Part shown: positions 17,000 through 26,143 of the stretch, piece after piece
Position numbering within the stretch: position 1 is the first letter of the stretch
Layout of the letters: every line of letters starts with the position of its first letter
Source of the DNA: Candidatus Roseilinea sp.
Lineage (GTDB): Bacteria > Chloroflexota > Anaerolineae > J036 > Brachytrichaceae
Reading direction: 5' to 3'
DNA: 50,672 bases
Assembly (NCBI GenBank): GCA_025055235.1
Contig: JANWYN010000145.1
Location: 1 to 50,672 of the forward strand
Made by a program: the position numbers and the translations under genes
Notes under the pieces: model-generated
The model's database searches: none
What the model saw: the letters and a program-made list of their open reading frames with translations, nothing else
What the model was told of the DNA's origin: nothing

Positions 17000-17967
17000 C
17001 CGAGACCACAATCGCAGCGCCGGAGCGCAGCCGGCGCGCCAATCTGTTGCGCACTCAAGAGGGGGTGCTGTTCGTCGTCCTGGTCGCGATCATCATCGGC
17101 CTGTCGTTGCTCTCCGATCGCTTCCTTACGGTGAACAACCTGCTCAACCAGACGCGCCTGTTCACCGAGACGGCGCTGCTGGCGCTGCCGATGACGCTGA
17201 TCATCATCAGCGGCGGCATAGATCTGTCCGTCGGCTCGATGCTGGCGTGGAGCGCGGTGATGCTCGGCTTCTCCTGGCAGTTGGTCGGCCTGCCGCTGCC
17301 GCTGGCCGTGCTGATCTGCCTGCTTACCGGCCTGCTTGGTGGGGTAATCAACGGCCTGCTGATTGCCTATGTGCGGGTGCCGCCGTTGATTGCCACGCTG
17401 GCGACGCTGGCGATCTACCGCGGCTTTTCGTTCGGCATCAGCCAGGCGCGCTCAGCGCGTGGCTTTCCCGAGGAATTCGCCTTCTGGGGGCAGGGACAGG
17501 TCGGCCCCTTCCCCACCCAATTCGTCATCCTCGTCGTGCTGATCGTGATAGCGCACCTGGTGCTCTCGCGCACGGGCTTCGGGCGATGGGTGTATGCGAT
17601 CGGGAATAACGAAGTTGCTGCACGCTACTCGGGTATTCCGGTTGAGCGGGTGAAATTCACGCTGTATGCGGCGAGCGGGCTGATGGCCGGTTTGGCTGCT
17701 TTCATCTTCACCTCGCGCGTCACCACCACGCGCGCCGATGCGGCGACCGGCCTCGAGCTGGACGTGATCGCTGCCGTCGTGCTCGGCGGCACCAGCATCT
17801 TCGGCGGCAGCGGCAGCATCATCGGCACGGTGCTGGGCTTGCTCATCATCACGCTGCTGCGCAACGGATTGCTGCTCACCGGCGTCAAGGGTGATGCCAC
17901 GTTCATGGTGATCGGCCTGGTGCTGATCCTGGCCGTGCTGATCAACAACCTCGTGAGGAGGAGGTGA
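16996..17967 (+). CDS. Sugar ABC transporter permease (RbsC-like), second of pair
   Basis: A 323-residue membrane protein similar in layout to the preceding permease: LIIISGGIDLSVGSMLAWS, YAIGNNEVAARYSGIPVERV and VVLGGTSIFGGSGSIIGTVLG. It starts with the ATGA overlap at 16996. Two different permeases with one double ATPase is the arrangement of the rhamnose (RhaTPQ) and AI-2 (LsrACD) importers, unlike ribose systems that use a single permease. Confidence 0.92.
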   Translation: MTETTIAAPERSRRANLLRTQEGVLFVVLVAIIIGLSLLSDRFLTVNNLLNQTRLFTETALLALPMTLIIISGGIDLSVGSMLAWSAVMLGFSWQLVGLPLPLAVLICLLTGLLGGVINGLLIAYVRVPPLIATLATLAIYRGFSFGISQARSARGFPEEFAFWGQGQVGPFPTQFVILVVLIVIAHLVLSRTGFGRWVYAIGNNEVAARYSGIPVERVKFTLYAASGLMAGLAAFIFTSRVTTTRADAATGLELDVIAAVVLGGTSIFGGSGSIIGTVLGLLIITLLRNGLLLTGVKGDATFMVIGLVLILAVLINNLVRRR

Positions 17968-18014
17968 TGTGTATCGAAGAGATGAGCGGTGAGAGTCGTT
18001 TGCGCGAGTCCGTG

Positions 18015-18041
18015 TGGAGCGCCGCGTCTTCGCTCCATTTT
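18015..18041 (+). terminator. Hairpin and T-run between permease and binding-protein genes
   Basis: TGGAGCG, a 9-nt loop and CGCTCCA followed by TTTT form a short terminator-like structure inside the 121-bp gap. It may attenuate transcription or process the mRNA so that the binding protein is made at a different level from the membrane parts. Confidence 0.5.
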
Positions 18042-18088
18042 GCTAGTGAACTCTTTCAGTAACTGCCAGTAACAGGAGGAGTACTTCC

Positions 18089-19189
18089 ATGAAGAAAACC
18101 CTATTTACTCGTTCGTTGTCGTTGCTCGCTTTGACCGGCGTGCTACTGGCCGCGTGTGCTGCGCCGCCGCCCGCCGCACAACCGGCTGCACCCGCGCAGC
18201 CGCAGCCCGCGGCCGAGAGCCAGTTGCCTGCCGGTTGGAAGGCCGGCATCCCGAAGAACCCGCCGGACCGCAAGGGCAAAAAGCTGGTCATCCGCGACGT
18301 GCCCAAGCTGATCGGCATCGGCTACTTCGCCGCCACGACGAAGGGCATGGAGGAGGCCGCCAAGGAACTCGGCAACATTGACTTCAAGACCGACGCGCCG
18401 ACCGAGGCCAAGATCGAGAAGCAGATCGAGTTCATTGACAACTTCATCACGCAGGGCGTGGACGTGATCCTCTTCGCGTCCAACGATCCTGTGGCCATCG
18501 CCCCGGTGCTGAAGAAGGCGCTCGACCAAGGCATCCTCGTTGTTGGCTACGACGCCGACGCGCAGGAGGACGCCCGCCAGTTCTTCGTCAACCAGGCGAC
18601 CTTCGAGGCCATCGGCCAGGCGCTGATCGAGGACATGGTCTCGCAGGTGGGTGAGGAGGCCGAAGTGGCCATCGTCACCAGCTCGCTGACTGCGCCCAAC
18701 CAGAACCGATGGATCGAGGAGATGAAGAAGTACGCCTCGTCCAAGTACCCCAAGCTCAACATCGTCACCATCCTGCCATCGGAGGAAGATCAGCAACTGG
18801 CTTTCAAGGCGACCCAGGACATCATGAAGACCTATCCGAACGTCAAGGGCGTCTTCGGCCTGTCCTCGGTGGCCTTCCCCGGCGCAGCGGATGCGGTGAA
18901 GCAGGCCGGCAAGTGCGGCCAGATCGCCGTGGTCGGCCTCTCCACGCCGAACCAGATGCGCCCGTTCGTCAAGGAGGGCTGCGTCAAGAGTGTGGTGTTG
19001 TGGAACCCAATTGACCTCGGCTATGCTGCGGTGTACGCTGCGCGGGCGATTGCCGATGGCGAGTTGAAGCCCGGCGACACCGTGCTCAAGGCCGGCCGGC
19101 TTGGCGAGCTGAAGATCAACGGCAGCGAAATTCTGCTCGGCCCGCCGTTCATCTTCAACAAGGACAACATTGACAACTTCGACTTCTAG
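18089..19189 (+). CDS. Sugar-binding lipoprotein of CUT2 ABC importer (RhaS/LsrB-like)
   Basis: A 366-residue lipoprotein. The signal peptide ends in the lipobox VLLAAC (C about 23), followed by an Ala/Pro/Gln linker and a periplasmic-binding-protein type 1 fold (about 70-366). Segments such as IGYFAATTKGMEEAAKELG, KIEKQIEFIDNFITQGVDVI, VGYDADAQEDARQFFVNQAT and VVLWNPIDLGYAAVYAARAI resemble the rhamnose and AI-2 binding proteins rather than ribose-binding RbsB. A strong AACAGGAGGAG precedes the ATG. It is separated from the permeases by a hairpin and followed by a very strong terminator, so it ends the transporter unit. Confidence 0.9.
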   Translation: MKKTLFTRSLSLLALTGVLLAACAAPPPAAQPAAPAQPQPAAESQLPAGWKAGIPKNPPDRKGKKLVIRDVPKLIGIGYFAATTKGMEEAAKELGNIDFKTDAPTEAKIEKQIEFIDNFITQGVDVILFASNDPVAIAPVLKKALDQGILVVGYDADAQEDARQFFVNQATFEAIGQALIEDMVSQVGEEAEVAIVTSSLTAPNQNRWIEEMKKYASSKYPKLNIVTILPSEEDQQLAFKATQDIMKTYPNVKGVFGLSSVAFPGAADAVKQAGKCGQIAVVGLSTPNQMRPFVKEGCVKSVVLWNPIDLGYAAVYAARAIADGELKPGDTVLKAGRLGELKINGSEILLGPPFIFNKDNIDNFDF

Positions 19190-19212
19190 GAGTCAAGGGC
19201 AAACCGTCGCAC

Positions 19213-19238
19213 GGTAGCACGGACTCTGTTCCGTGCCC
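19213..19238. repeat. Dispersed GGTAG...CGGA...TCCG element, second copy
   Basis: ggtagcacggactctgttcc followed by gtgccc. It shares the design of the copies at 2452-2480 and 26384-26412 (GGTAG, then a short hairpin with CGGA and TCCG arms) but differs in sequence. Confidence 0.45.
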
Positions 19239-19287
19239 GTGCGCGTCGGCGCGCTGCAGAGAGCGCGCTCTACTGCATGCGTCCCCG

Positions 19288-19324
19288 ACAGGTCAGACCG
19301 CTCACAGCGGTCTGACCTGTTTTT
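19288..19324 (+). terminator. Strong intrinsic terminator after the sugar ABC operon
   Basis: ACAGGTCAGACCGCT, a CAC loop and its exact reverse complement form a 15-bp stem followed by five T residues. This is the best terminator in the window and separates the transporter unit from the kinase gene. Confidence 0.9.
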
Positions 19325-19358
19325 GCGCCCTGCCCCACCCCACGCTTAAACTCGACGT

Positions 19359-20330
19359 ATGCCAGAACAATTCGACTTCATCACGCTCGGCGAGACGATG
19401 GTGCGGCTGTCGCCGCCGGGCTTCCAGCGTATCGCCCAGACCCAATCGTTCGACTTTCAGATCGGCGGCGCAGAATCGAACACCGCGATCAACCTGGCCT
19501 GGCTGGGCTTCAAGACAGCTTGGCTCTCGCGCATGCCGGACAACGCGTTGGGCCGCAAGGTCGTCTCGATGATTGCTTCGCATGGGGTAGACACATCCGG
19601 CGTGCGCTTCGTCCCCGGCGAGCGCGTCGGCGTGTATTTCATCGAGCTGGCGACGCCGCCGCGCCCCAACCGCGTGATCTACGACCGGGCCGGCTCGGCG
19701 GCCAGCCGCATGACCACCGCCGATGTGGACTTCGACCGCATCGCGCAGTCACGTTGGCTGCACATGACCGGCATCACGCCGGCGCTGAGCGTATCGTGCT
19801 TGGCGATGACGGCAGATGTATTGCGCTTCGCGCGCGAGCGCGGCATTACCGTGTCGTTCGACGTGAACTATCGCGCGCTGCTGTGGCCGGCGCAGGAAGC
19901 CGGGCGCGCGCTCGCGCCGCTGATGCCGCTGTGCCACTACGTCTTCGTGGCGCATCGCGATGCCGTGGCGCTGTTCGGCGCGCCGGAGGAGCCGCACGAG
20001 GCCGCCGAGGCGCTGCAGCGGCGCTTTGGCTGTGACACCTTGGTGATGACGATCGGCGAAGCCGGCGCCATCGCCCAGACGCAATCGCAGCAGGTCGAGG
20101 CGCCGCAAGCGTTCAAAGCGTCGCAAATTGTGGATCGCATCGGCGCAGGCGATGCATTCGACGCCGGATTTATGGCAGCGCAGCGCTGGGGATTATCGCT
20201 AGAGGCATCGTTGCAGTATGGTAACGCGATGAGCGCGCTCAAGCTGACCATCCCCGGCGACTTGGCGCTGTTCGGCAAAGACGAAGTGGACCAGCTCATC
20301 AGCGGGTTTGCACGCGCCAGTGTGCGCTGA
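19359..20330 (+). CDS. kdgK: PfkB-family sugar kinase, 2-keto-3-deoxygluconate kinase-like
   Basis: A 323-residue ribokinase-fold enzyme. The N-terminus FDFITLGETMVRLSPPG, the first PfkB signature region GGAESNTAINLAWLG and the second signature DRIGAGDAFDAGF (catalytic aspartate included) are intact. TLGETMVRLSP and the substrate region VGVYFIE are typical of KDG kinases, which phosphorylate 2-keto-3-deoxygluconate at the end of uronate or related sugar-acid pathways; fructokinase-like activity is the alternative. It follows the CUT2 importer but behind a strong terminator, so it probably has its own promoter. TAAACT (19347-19352) lies 6 nt before the ATG and no Shine-Dalgarno is visible, suggesting a leaderless mRNA. 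Confidence 0.82.
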   Translation: MPEQFDFITLGETMVRLSPPGFQRIAQTQSFDFQIGGAESNTAINLAWLGFKTAWLSRMPDNALGRKVVSMIASHGVDTSGVRFVPGERVGVYFIELATPPRPNRVIYDRAGSAASRMTTADVDFDRIAQSRWLHMTGITPALSVSCLAMTADVLRFARERGITVSFDVNYRALLWPAQEAGRALAPLMPLCHYVFVAHRDAVALFGAPEEPHEAAEALQRRFGCDTLVMTIGEAGAIAQTQSQQVEAPQAFKASQIVDRIGAGDAFDAGFMAAQRWGLSLEASLQYGNAMSALKLTIPGDLALFGKDEVDQLISGFARASVR

Positions 20331-20351
20331 ACTTATGGCTCGTCCGATGCA

Positions 20352-20390
20352 CAAGTGGGTGACTGTGGAGGTTGCCCACTTGATCGTTTT
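20352..20390 (+). terminator. Weak terminator after kdgK
   Basis: CAAGTGGG and CCCACTTG form an 8-bp stem around a 15-nt loop, then ATCGTTTT. It lies 22 bp after the kinase stop codon. The rest of the gap to 20557 shows nothing clear. Confidence 0.45.
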
Positions 20391-20557
20391 GGCCGGCAAA
20401 CCTGCCCATTTGATTTCATCTATTGTGGATGGAGCATTCACTGTCTCTGTGGTCTTTACGTTTTGCGTATGACGTGTGGTATGCCGGTCGTCTTGGTCGT
20501 TCGTCAGCCAAACGTCATGCGACGCGCAAGCATGCTTGAGCACAATCTTAAACGCCC

Positions 20558-22030
20558 ATGAACAGACGAGACTTCCTCAAGGGCTGCGCCGGCTTCGCCG
20601 CTGCAGCCGCGCTGCGCGGCTTCGGGATTACCAACCTGCTCTTCGACTCGCAGGTTGCGCGCGCGCAGAGCGATGAGCCGCAGCCCGATATGTTGCCGCA
20701 GTCGCCGGCCCAGCCGCCCAACAACCGCGACTTGCTTGTGCTCGTGTTCGTGCGCGGGGGGCTGGATGGCTTGAACCTGGTCGTGCCGTTCAACACGAGC
20801 GAGGATGACCGGCGCCGCTACTACAACACGCTCCGGCCGACGATGAATATCCCTCCGCCGAATTCCAGTGCGGCGCGTAAGGCGATTGACCTGAACAGCA
20901 AGTTCGCCCTGCATCCCGATGCTGCACGGGGCATCCCCGGCGTGAACGTGCCCAATCCGCACCCCAGCGATACGGGAGGCTTGTTCAAGCTCTTCCAAGA
21001 TGGCGACTTGGCCATTGTGGATGCGTGCGGCTCGCCGGACATCACGGGCTCGCATTTCGATACCGAGCTGTATGTGGACCTGGGCGGCAAGAACAACTCC
21101 GGTGGCTGGGTGGCGCGCTACCTCGATGCTGCCGGTGAACCGAACGACGCGCTGGCTGTCTCGCCGCAGTGGGGCATCTCTCCGTCGCTGCTCTCGCCGA
21201 CGGGGCGCAGTGCCATTGCCGTGCCCGACCCTAGAGAGTTCGGCCCACAGTGGAAGACGGCGCAGTGGTGGATACCGCCCGAGACGCGCAACGCGCTTCT
21301 CTCGGCGCAGCGCGCCATCCTGCAGCAGATGTACCAGCGCGGCAGCGACTTTGTGGAGGTAGTCGGCCAGCAGGCGCTGCAGGGCTACGATATGCTGCGC
21401 AACGTCTTCGAGACGACCTATACGCCGTCGGCGGAATACCTCACCAGCAGCAGCCACGTGTTGGACTACGGCCACTTCGGCAACTCGATGAAGACGATCG
21501 CTCAGATCGCCAAGGCTTCGATCGCCAACCCGTTGCGCGTGGCGACGGTGGATGTGGGCGGCGGCTACGACACGCACGACAACCAGGGCACGGTGGACTG
21601 GAATGGCAATTCGCGCTTCCCGAAGCTCATCACCAACCTGGCTAACAACATCAAGGCCTTCTGCGACGACATGAACGCCGACCCGCAGTGGCGTGGGCGC
21701 TTCGTCGTGATTGTGCTGAGCGAATTCGGGCGCGTGCTGTACCAGAATGACAGCGCCGGCTGCGACCATGGCAACGGCAACGTGATGCTCGTGGTCGGCA
21801 GTGGACGACCCTTCGGCAAGCCCAACATCAACGGCGGGCAGATCTACGGCGAGTGGCCAGGCTTGAAGCACTTCGGCTTCAACGATGGACTGCACATCAC
21901 GACGGACTACCGCCGCGTGATCGCCGATGTGCTGATCGGCCGGATGGGTGTCGCTGCCCAAAAGATCAACGAAGTGATCTTCCCGGGATTCAACTTCACC
22001 GGCGGCATGGGGATTGCGGTTCCGAGGTGA
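20558..22030 (+). CDS. DUF1501 protein with Tat signal
   Basis: A 490-residue exported protein. The N-terminus MNRRDFLKGCAGFAAAAALRG is a Tat signal with RR at 3-4. The body is of the DUF1501 type, related to the alkaline phosphatase/sulfatase fold: LLVLVFVRGGLDGLNLVVP near 60, DACGSPDITGSHFDTELYVD, VDVGGGYDTHDNQG near 330, VIVLSEFGRVLYQND and DHGNGNVMLVVGSG. The metal-site-like D/H residues in YDTHDNQG and CDHGNGN are present. The biochemical role of DUF1501 proteins is not established; they usually sit beside DUF1800 genes, as here. No clear Shine-Dalgarno. Confidence 0.88.
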   Translation: MNRRDFLKGCAGFAAAAALRGFGITNLLFDSQVARAQSDEPQPDMLPQSPAQPPNNRDLLVLVFVRGGLDGLNLVVPFNTSEDDRRRYYNTLRPTMNIPPPNSSAARKAIDLNSKFALHPDAARGIPGVNVPNPHPSDTGGLFKLFQDGDLAIVDACGSPDITGSHFDTELYVDLGGKNNSGGWVARYLDAAGEPNDALAVSPQWGISPSLLSPTGRSAIAVPDPREFGPQWKTAQWWIPPETRNALLSAQRAILQQMYQRGSDFVEVVGQQALQGYDMLRNVFETTYTPSAEYLTSSSHVLDYGHFGNSMKTIAQIAKASIANPLRVATVDVGGGYDTHDNQGTVDWNGNSRFPKLITNLANNIKAFCDDMNADPQWRGRFVVIVLSEFGRVLYQNDSAGCDHGNGNVMLVVGSGRPFGKPNINGGQIYGEWPGLKHFGFNDGLHITTDYRRVIADVLIGRMGVAAQKINEVIFPGFNFTGGMGIAVPR

Positions 22031-22040
22031 GGCGGGGGCG

Positions 22041-24581
22041 ATGGTCGAACGAGTCATCCTTCGACTTGTGCTTACATCGTTGATCTGTGTTGTGGGGGGA
22101 TCGGCCGTGCCGACGTCGGCGCAGGATGCCGCGCCGCAAGCGGTTGTGGCGCGTACTTGGTCGGCGGCCAAGCCGATCATCGTCGAGAGCACGCCGGCAT
22201 TGCAGAGTGCGCCGGCTATCGGCATAAGCGGTGATGTTGCTTTCGTCGCGTGGACCGATTCGCGCAACGCAATACCGGATATCTATGCTGCGCGCCTGGT
22301 CAACGGCAGCAAGGTTGCAGAATCGCGGGTGACGAACCTTGGCCCGCATTTCGAAGCGCTGCGTGCGCACGGCGCATCCGTGTTCGTAGAGCCAAGCGGG
22401 CGTGCCTTCATCACCTACTCCGACGGCAAGAACATCTTCTTGGCGCGCTATGACGTGAGCGCCGGCCGGTGGCTCTCGCACACGCAGGTGACCAGCGGTC
22501 TCAACGAGTGGCATCAGATCGCTCGTCACCCGCAGATCGCCGGCGATGGTGCGGGCAATTTGGTCATCGTCTGGGAAGACTTCCGCAACGTCACAGATGA
22601 GTCCAATAGCAAGGGCAGCGATATCTATGCCGAGACGTGCAACGGCAATACGATGACCTGTGCCTTCCCGAACGTCAAGGTTAACGGCGATAGCAGCCGG
22701 GGCGACCAGCACCGGCCGAAGGTGGCGCGCAACGGCAACACCGTCGTTGTTGTGTGGGAAGATGAGCGCGAGCGTGGACCGGAGTTCCCGCGTGTCTATG
22801 CGAGCTTCAGCTACGATGGCGGGCAGAGCTGGTCGGCCAACGCCCGCGTGAGCCGCAGCCTGAGCGGTGACGCCAGTCCTTCTAGCCGGGACGCGGCGAC
22901 TAACCCTGCGGTGGCGATTGCGCCCGACGGCGGCATCTACGTAGTCTGGGAGCATCATGCCGGCTCGGCCACTGCGCCGGCGGATATTTATGCTGCGCGC
23001 TGGACCGGGAGCATTTGGGACATCCCACAGCGTGTGGACGGTGCGCCGGTGCGGGTGCGTTCGGTCAACCCCGCTATTGCGGCGGGCGGCGCTGGTGTCT
23101 ATGTCGCCTGGCAGGACTATCGTAACGGGCCGGCGAACCCGGATATCTATTCGGCGCGTTGGAGCGGAAGCACATGGGTGGAGATTCCTGCGGTCGTTCA
23201 CGCTCGCATGCAGGTCGCGCCGGCATTGGCTGCTAGTGGCGGCGCAGTTCACCTGGTTTGGCAGGACGATCGCAGCGGAGATAGCGATGTGTTCATGGCG
23301 AACTGGAATGGCAGCGGGTGGGGTGGTGCTATTCAGCTCAACATGAACGCTGCGCGTGAGCCCTATCAGATGCGGCCGGTTCTTGTGAGCGACGGTGGAA
23401 CGACGTATGCGGCGATGCTCGATCAACGTGGTGGTTATAAGCAGATTTGGCTAGCGCGGCTGTCGCCCTTATCTACGGACTGGGCCTTGATGTTGCCCTT
23501 CCCTACGCATGCTGCTCGTGGTGGCGATGTGAGCAGCTTGGATGGCCTTTCGCTGGCCGTGGCTGGTGGGCGGTTGCATGCTGCTTGGAGTGAGTACGTT
23601 TGGCCACATGGGAGACAGATCCACTACAATGCCTATGCGAATAATGGGTGGGCCGATCCGATCCGGCTGACCGGCAGCGAAAGCGACACCCGCGAACGTC
23701 ATGCCCCTGTCATCGCCGCCAATAGCAACGCAGTCGCTGCCGCGTGGAGTTATCGGGACAACGCCGGCCAGGTGCAGCTCTATGCCTCGTGGAATACCGG
23801 CAACGGCTGGAGCACGCCCGTCCCCGTGCTGCAACAAACCTTCGCCGGCTGGTTCATACGCTCCGCCATCGCGCTGGACGCGAACGGCAACCTCGTGATC
23901 GTCTGGACGCAAGAGGGCGCCAACGGCAGAGACCGGCTGATGGCCGCCCGGCGCAACATCTACAGCGGCGGTTGGAGCTACGCCCAGATCAGCCCGAACG
24001 TGAACTCGGACTGGTGCGGCCAGCGCTACCCACAACTCCAGGCCGACTCGGCCAATCGCCTGCACATCGTCTGGTCGGGCTGCGCGCTGCGCAATCCGCC
24101 CAACGCCTGGCCACACGACTCATACATCTTCTACGCCACGTCGAGCGACGGCGGCACGACGTGGAGCACGCCACTGCGCGTCGGGCTAACGGTAGCACAG
24201 AACGATTCGGCCTATCACAACGACACATCCAGCCGCCCCGCGTTGGCCGTCGGCACGAACGGCGAGGTCATGGTGCTCTACCCGAGCCGGATCGGCGGCG
24301 CGTACAGCTTCTACGCAGCGATCATCAAAGATGGCGCCGTCACTGCAACCACCGCGCTGGGCGACAACAGCACGGCCTGGGCGCGGCCGGACATGTACTT
24401 CGGCGAGTGGTACGACGGCGATAGCGCCGGCGCCGTCGCCTTCGACCCGCTCGGCCAACGCTACATCGTAGCCTTCCCCGACCGGCGCAACGGCCGCTCG
24501 CCGCGCATCTACACCGCCATCTACGGCGACACGACCGTCACGCTCACGCCGCGCATGATGATTCCCATGGTGAGACGATGA
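22041..24581 (+). CDS. Secreted Asp-box beta-propeller protein (sialidase-like fold, function unknown)
   Basis: Starting at MVERVILRLVLTSL (GAGGCGGGGGCG upstream) the protein has 846 residues with a signal peptide ending near PTSAQ. The rest is a chain of repeats with the core pattern VxVxWxDxRN...DIYAARW, for example WTDSRNAIPDIYAAR, WEDFRN, WQDYRNGPANPDIYSARW and WQDDRSGDSDVFMANW. Several blades carry Asp-box motifs (SYDGGQSW, SSDGGTTW). The repeat number suggests two propellers or one large one. I see no complete sialidase active site (the arginine triad cannot be placed), so a binding or scaffold role is as likely as hydrolysis. It lies 10 bp after the DUF1501 gene and overlaps the DUF1800 gene by 4 bp. 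Confidence 0.8.
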   Translation: MVERVILRLVLTSLICVVGGSAVPTSAQDAAPQAVVARTWSAAKPIIVESTPALQSAPAIGISGDVAFVAWTDSRNAIPDIYAARLVNGSKVAESRVTNLGPHFEALRAHGASVFVEPSGRAFITYSDGKNIFLARYDVSAGRWLSHTQVTSGLNEWHQIARHPQIAGDGAGNLVIVWEDFRNVTDESNSKGSDIYAETCNGNTMTCAFPNVKVNGDSSRGDQHRPKVARNGNTVVVVWEDERERGPEFPRVYASFSYDGGQSWSANARVSRSLSGDASPSSRDAATNPAVAIAPDGGIYVVWEHHAGSATAPADIYAARWTGSIWDIPQRVDGAPVRVRSVNPAIAAGGAGVYVAWQDYRNGPANPDIYSARWSGSTWVEIPAVVHARMQVAPALAASGGAVHLVWQDDRSGDSDVFMANWNGSGWGGAIQLNMNAAREPYQMRPVLVSDGGTTYAAMLDQRGGYKQIWLARLSPLSTDWALMLPFPTHAARGGDVSSLDGLSLAVAGGRLHAAWSEYVWPHGRQIHYNAYANNGWADPIRLTGSESDTRERHAPVIAANSNAVAAAWSYRDNAGQVQLYASWNTGNGWSTPVPVLQQTFAGWFIRSAIALDANGNLVIVWTQEGANGRDRLMAARRNIYSGGWSYAQISPNVNSDWCGQRYPQLQADSANRLHIVWSGCALRNPPNAWPHDSYIFYATSSDGGTTWSTPLRVGLTVAQNDSAYHNDTSSRPALAVGTNGEVMVLYPSRIGGAYSFYAAIIKDGAVTATTALGDNSTAWARPDMYFGEWYDGDSAGAVAFDPLGQRYIVAFPDRRNGRSPRIYTAIYGDTTVTLTPRMMIPMVRR

Positions 24582-26143
24582 ACGCGATGAACCCTGCGAC
24601 GCCACCCGGCGCTGCGCCCTCGCTGGCGCGGCTGGCCTACAACCGGATGTGCTTCGGCCCACGCCCGGAAGACATCGCGGCGATGGGCAACTTCGACCTT
24701 ACGTCGTTCGTGGATCAGCAACTGAACTACGAAGCCATTGACGACTCGGCCTGCGAGGCCTACATCGCCAGCCTCAGCCGCACCGACCCCCAGGGCACCA
24801 CCGTGCCTCCGACCAACGCCACGCTCGCCGAGATTGAGCAATACCGCGCTGCTAACCGCGCCGCCAACGGTTGGCCAAACACCAACCTGCAGCGCTACCT
24901 ATGGACGACGACCTACGCGCGCGCGCTGCTGAGCAAGCGCCAACTCTTCGAGGTGATGGTGGACTTCTGGACGAACCACCTGCAGACGAACTTCCAGAGC
25001 CACCTGAAGTACTGGGAAGATCACCACGTCATCCGGCAGCATGCGCTGGGCAACTTTCGCGACCTGATCGGCGCGAGTGCGAAGAGCCCGAGCATGCTCT
25101 ACTTCCTCAGCAATACCTATAGCGACGGCAACAACCCGAACGAGAACTACGCCCGCGAGCTGATGGAGTTGCATACGGTGGGCAGCTACAGCTACGTGCC
25201 CGGGCCGGACTATCTGAAGAAGCCGAATTACACCGAGGAAGACGTGCATGCCGCAGCACAGATCTTGAGCGGTTGGACTACGATGGGCACGCCCAACGAC
25301 GAGTTCCGCTTCAACGACGGGCGGTCATGGCCGTCGCACCATTGGTTGGAGAAGCGGCTTTGGCTGGGCAACGACAACTACTACCACTTCCCCTACGGCG
25401 GCATCGAGCAAGGCGAGATGCTGCTGGATATCCTGGCAGCGCATCCCAGCACCGCCTACTTCATCTCGTTCAAGCTGTGCCGGCGCTTCATCAGCGACTT
25501 CCCTAACGAATTTTGCCCGGACGCAGTGGAGGCCGGCGCGCAGGCGTTCATCGCCTCGCAGGGCGACATCCGCACGACGCTGCGCGCCATCCTGCTGCAT
25601 CCCAAGTTCGCCGCAAGCTGGGGGCAGAAGGTGAAGCGCCCATTCGAGTTCTTCATCTCCACCATGCGCGCCATGGGGCTGACGACGATGATCAACTTCC
25701 TGCCGGACGACTGGAGCGATCCGCTCGGCGCGCGCTTCTTCGAGGGGCAGATCGAGATGTTGGGCCAAAAGCTGTTCGAGTTCCCCGCGCCGACCGGCCT
25801 GCCCGACGTGCGCATCGCGTGGTGGAACACCAACCAGGTCTTCGGGCGCTGGACAATGGCGAACGCGCTGGTCAACCGTTTCTTCGGCAGCCAGACGCAA
25901 ACCAACAGCGCGCCGGCCAACGCAGCGCTAGATGCGCTGATCGGCGGGCCGACAACGGCGACGCAAGCCGTGGACCGGCTGATCGAGCGCTTCATCGGGC
26001 GAGCGATTGACGCCGCCGATCGGTCGGCACTGATCAACTACTTGGGGAGCAACAACCCCAACGCTATGGTCAGCAGCACCACGCCGACGCTTAGGCCGAC
26101 GGTAGGCATCATCGCCGCATCGCCCTACGCGCAGTGGCGCTAG
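24578..26143 (+). CDS. DUF1800 protein
   Basis: A 521-residue, largely alpha-helical protein of the DUF1800 family: LARLAYNRMCFGPRPEDI at the N-terminus, VMVDFWTNHLQTNFQSH near 125, NPNENYARELMELHTVG near 185, YTEEDVHAAAQILSGWT and VKRPFEFFISTMRAMGL. No signal peptide is seen in this start; its usual partner, the DUF1501 protein, carries a Tat signal, so the pair may cross the membrane together. This partnership is known from many genomes but not explained. The start overlaps the propeller stop codon (ATGA), indicating translational coupling and one operon of three genes. Confidence 0.88.
   Translation: MNAMNPATPPGAAPSLARLAYNRMCFGPRPEDIAAMGNFDLTSFVDQQLNYEAIDDSACEAYIASLSRTDPQGTTVPPTNATLAEIEQYRAANRAANGWPNTNLQRYLWTTTYARALLSKRQLFEVMVDFWTNHLQTNFQSHLKYWEDHHVIRQHALGNFRDLIGASAKSPSMLYFLSNTYSDGNNPNENYARELMELHTVGSYSYVPGPDYLKKPNYTEEDVHAAAQILSGWTTMGTPNDEFRFNDGRSWPSHHWLEKRLWLGNDNYYHFPYGGIEQGEMLLDILAAHPSTAYFISFKLCRRFISDFPNEFCPDAVEAGAQAFIASQGDIRTTLRAILLHPKFAASWGQKVKRPFEFFISTMRAMGLTTMINFLPDDWSDPLGARFFEGQIEMLGQKLFEFPAPTGLPDVRIAWWNTNQVFGRWTMANALVNRFFGSQTQTNSAPANAALDALIGGPTTATQAVDRLIERFIGRAIDAADRSALINYLGSNNPNAMVSSTTPTLRPTVGIIAASPYAQWR

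Noticed and set aside
20504..22267. 587-codon minus-strand frame opposite the DUF1501 gene
   Set aside because: The plus-strand frame has a Tat signal and family motifs; this one has none and spans an intergenic region.
21996..23426. 476-codon minus-strand frame opposite the propeller gene
   Set aside because: Periodic look only mirrors the propeller repeats; no domain or start signal.
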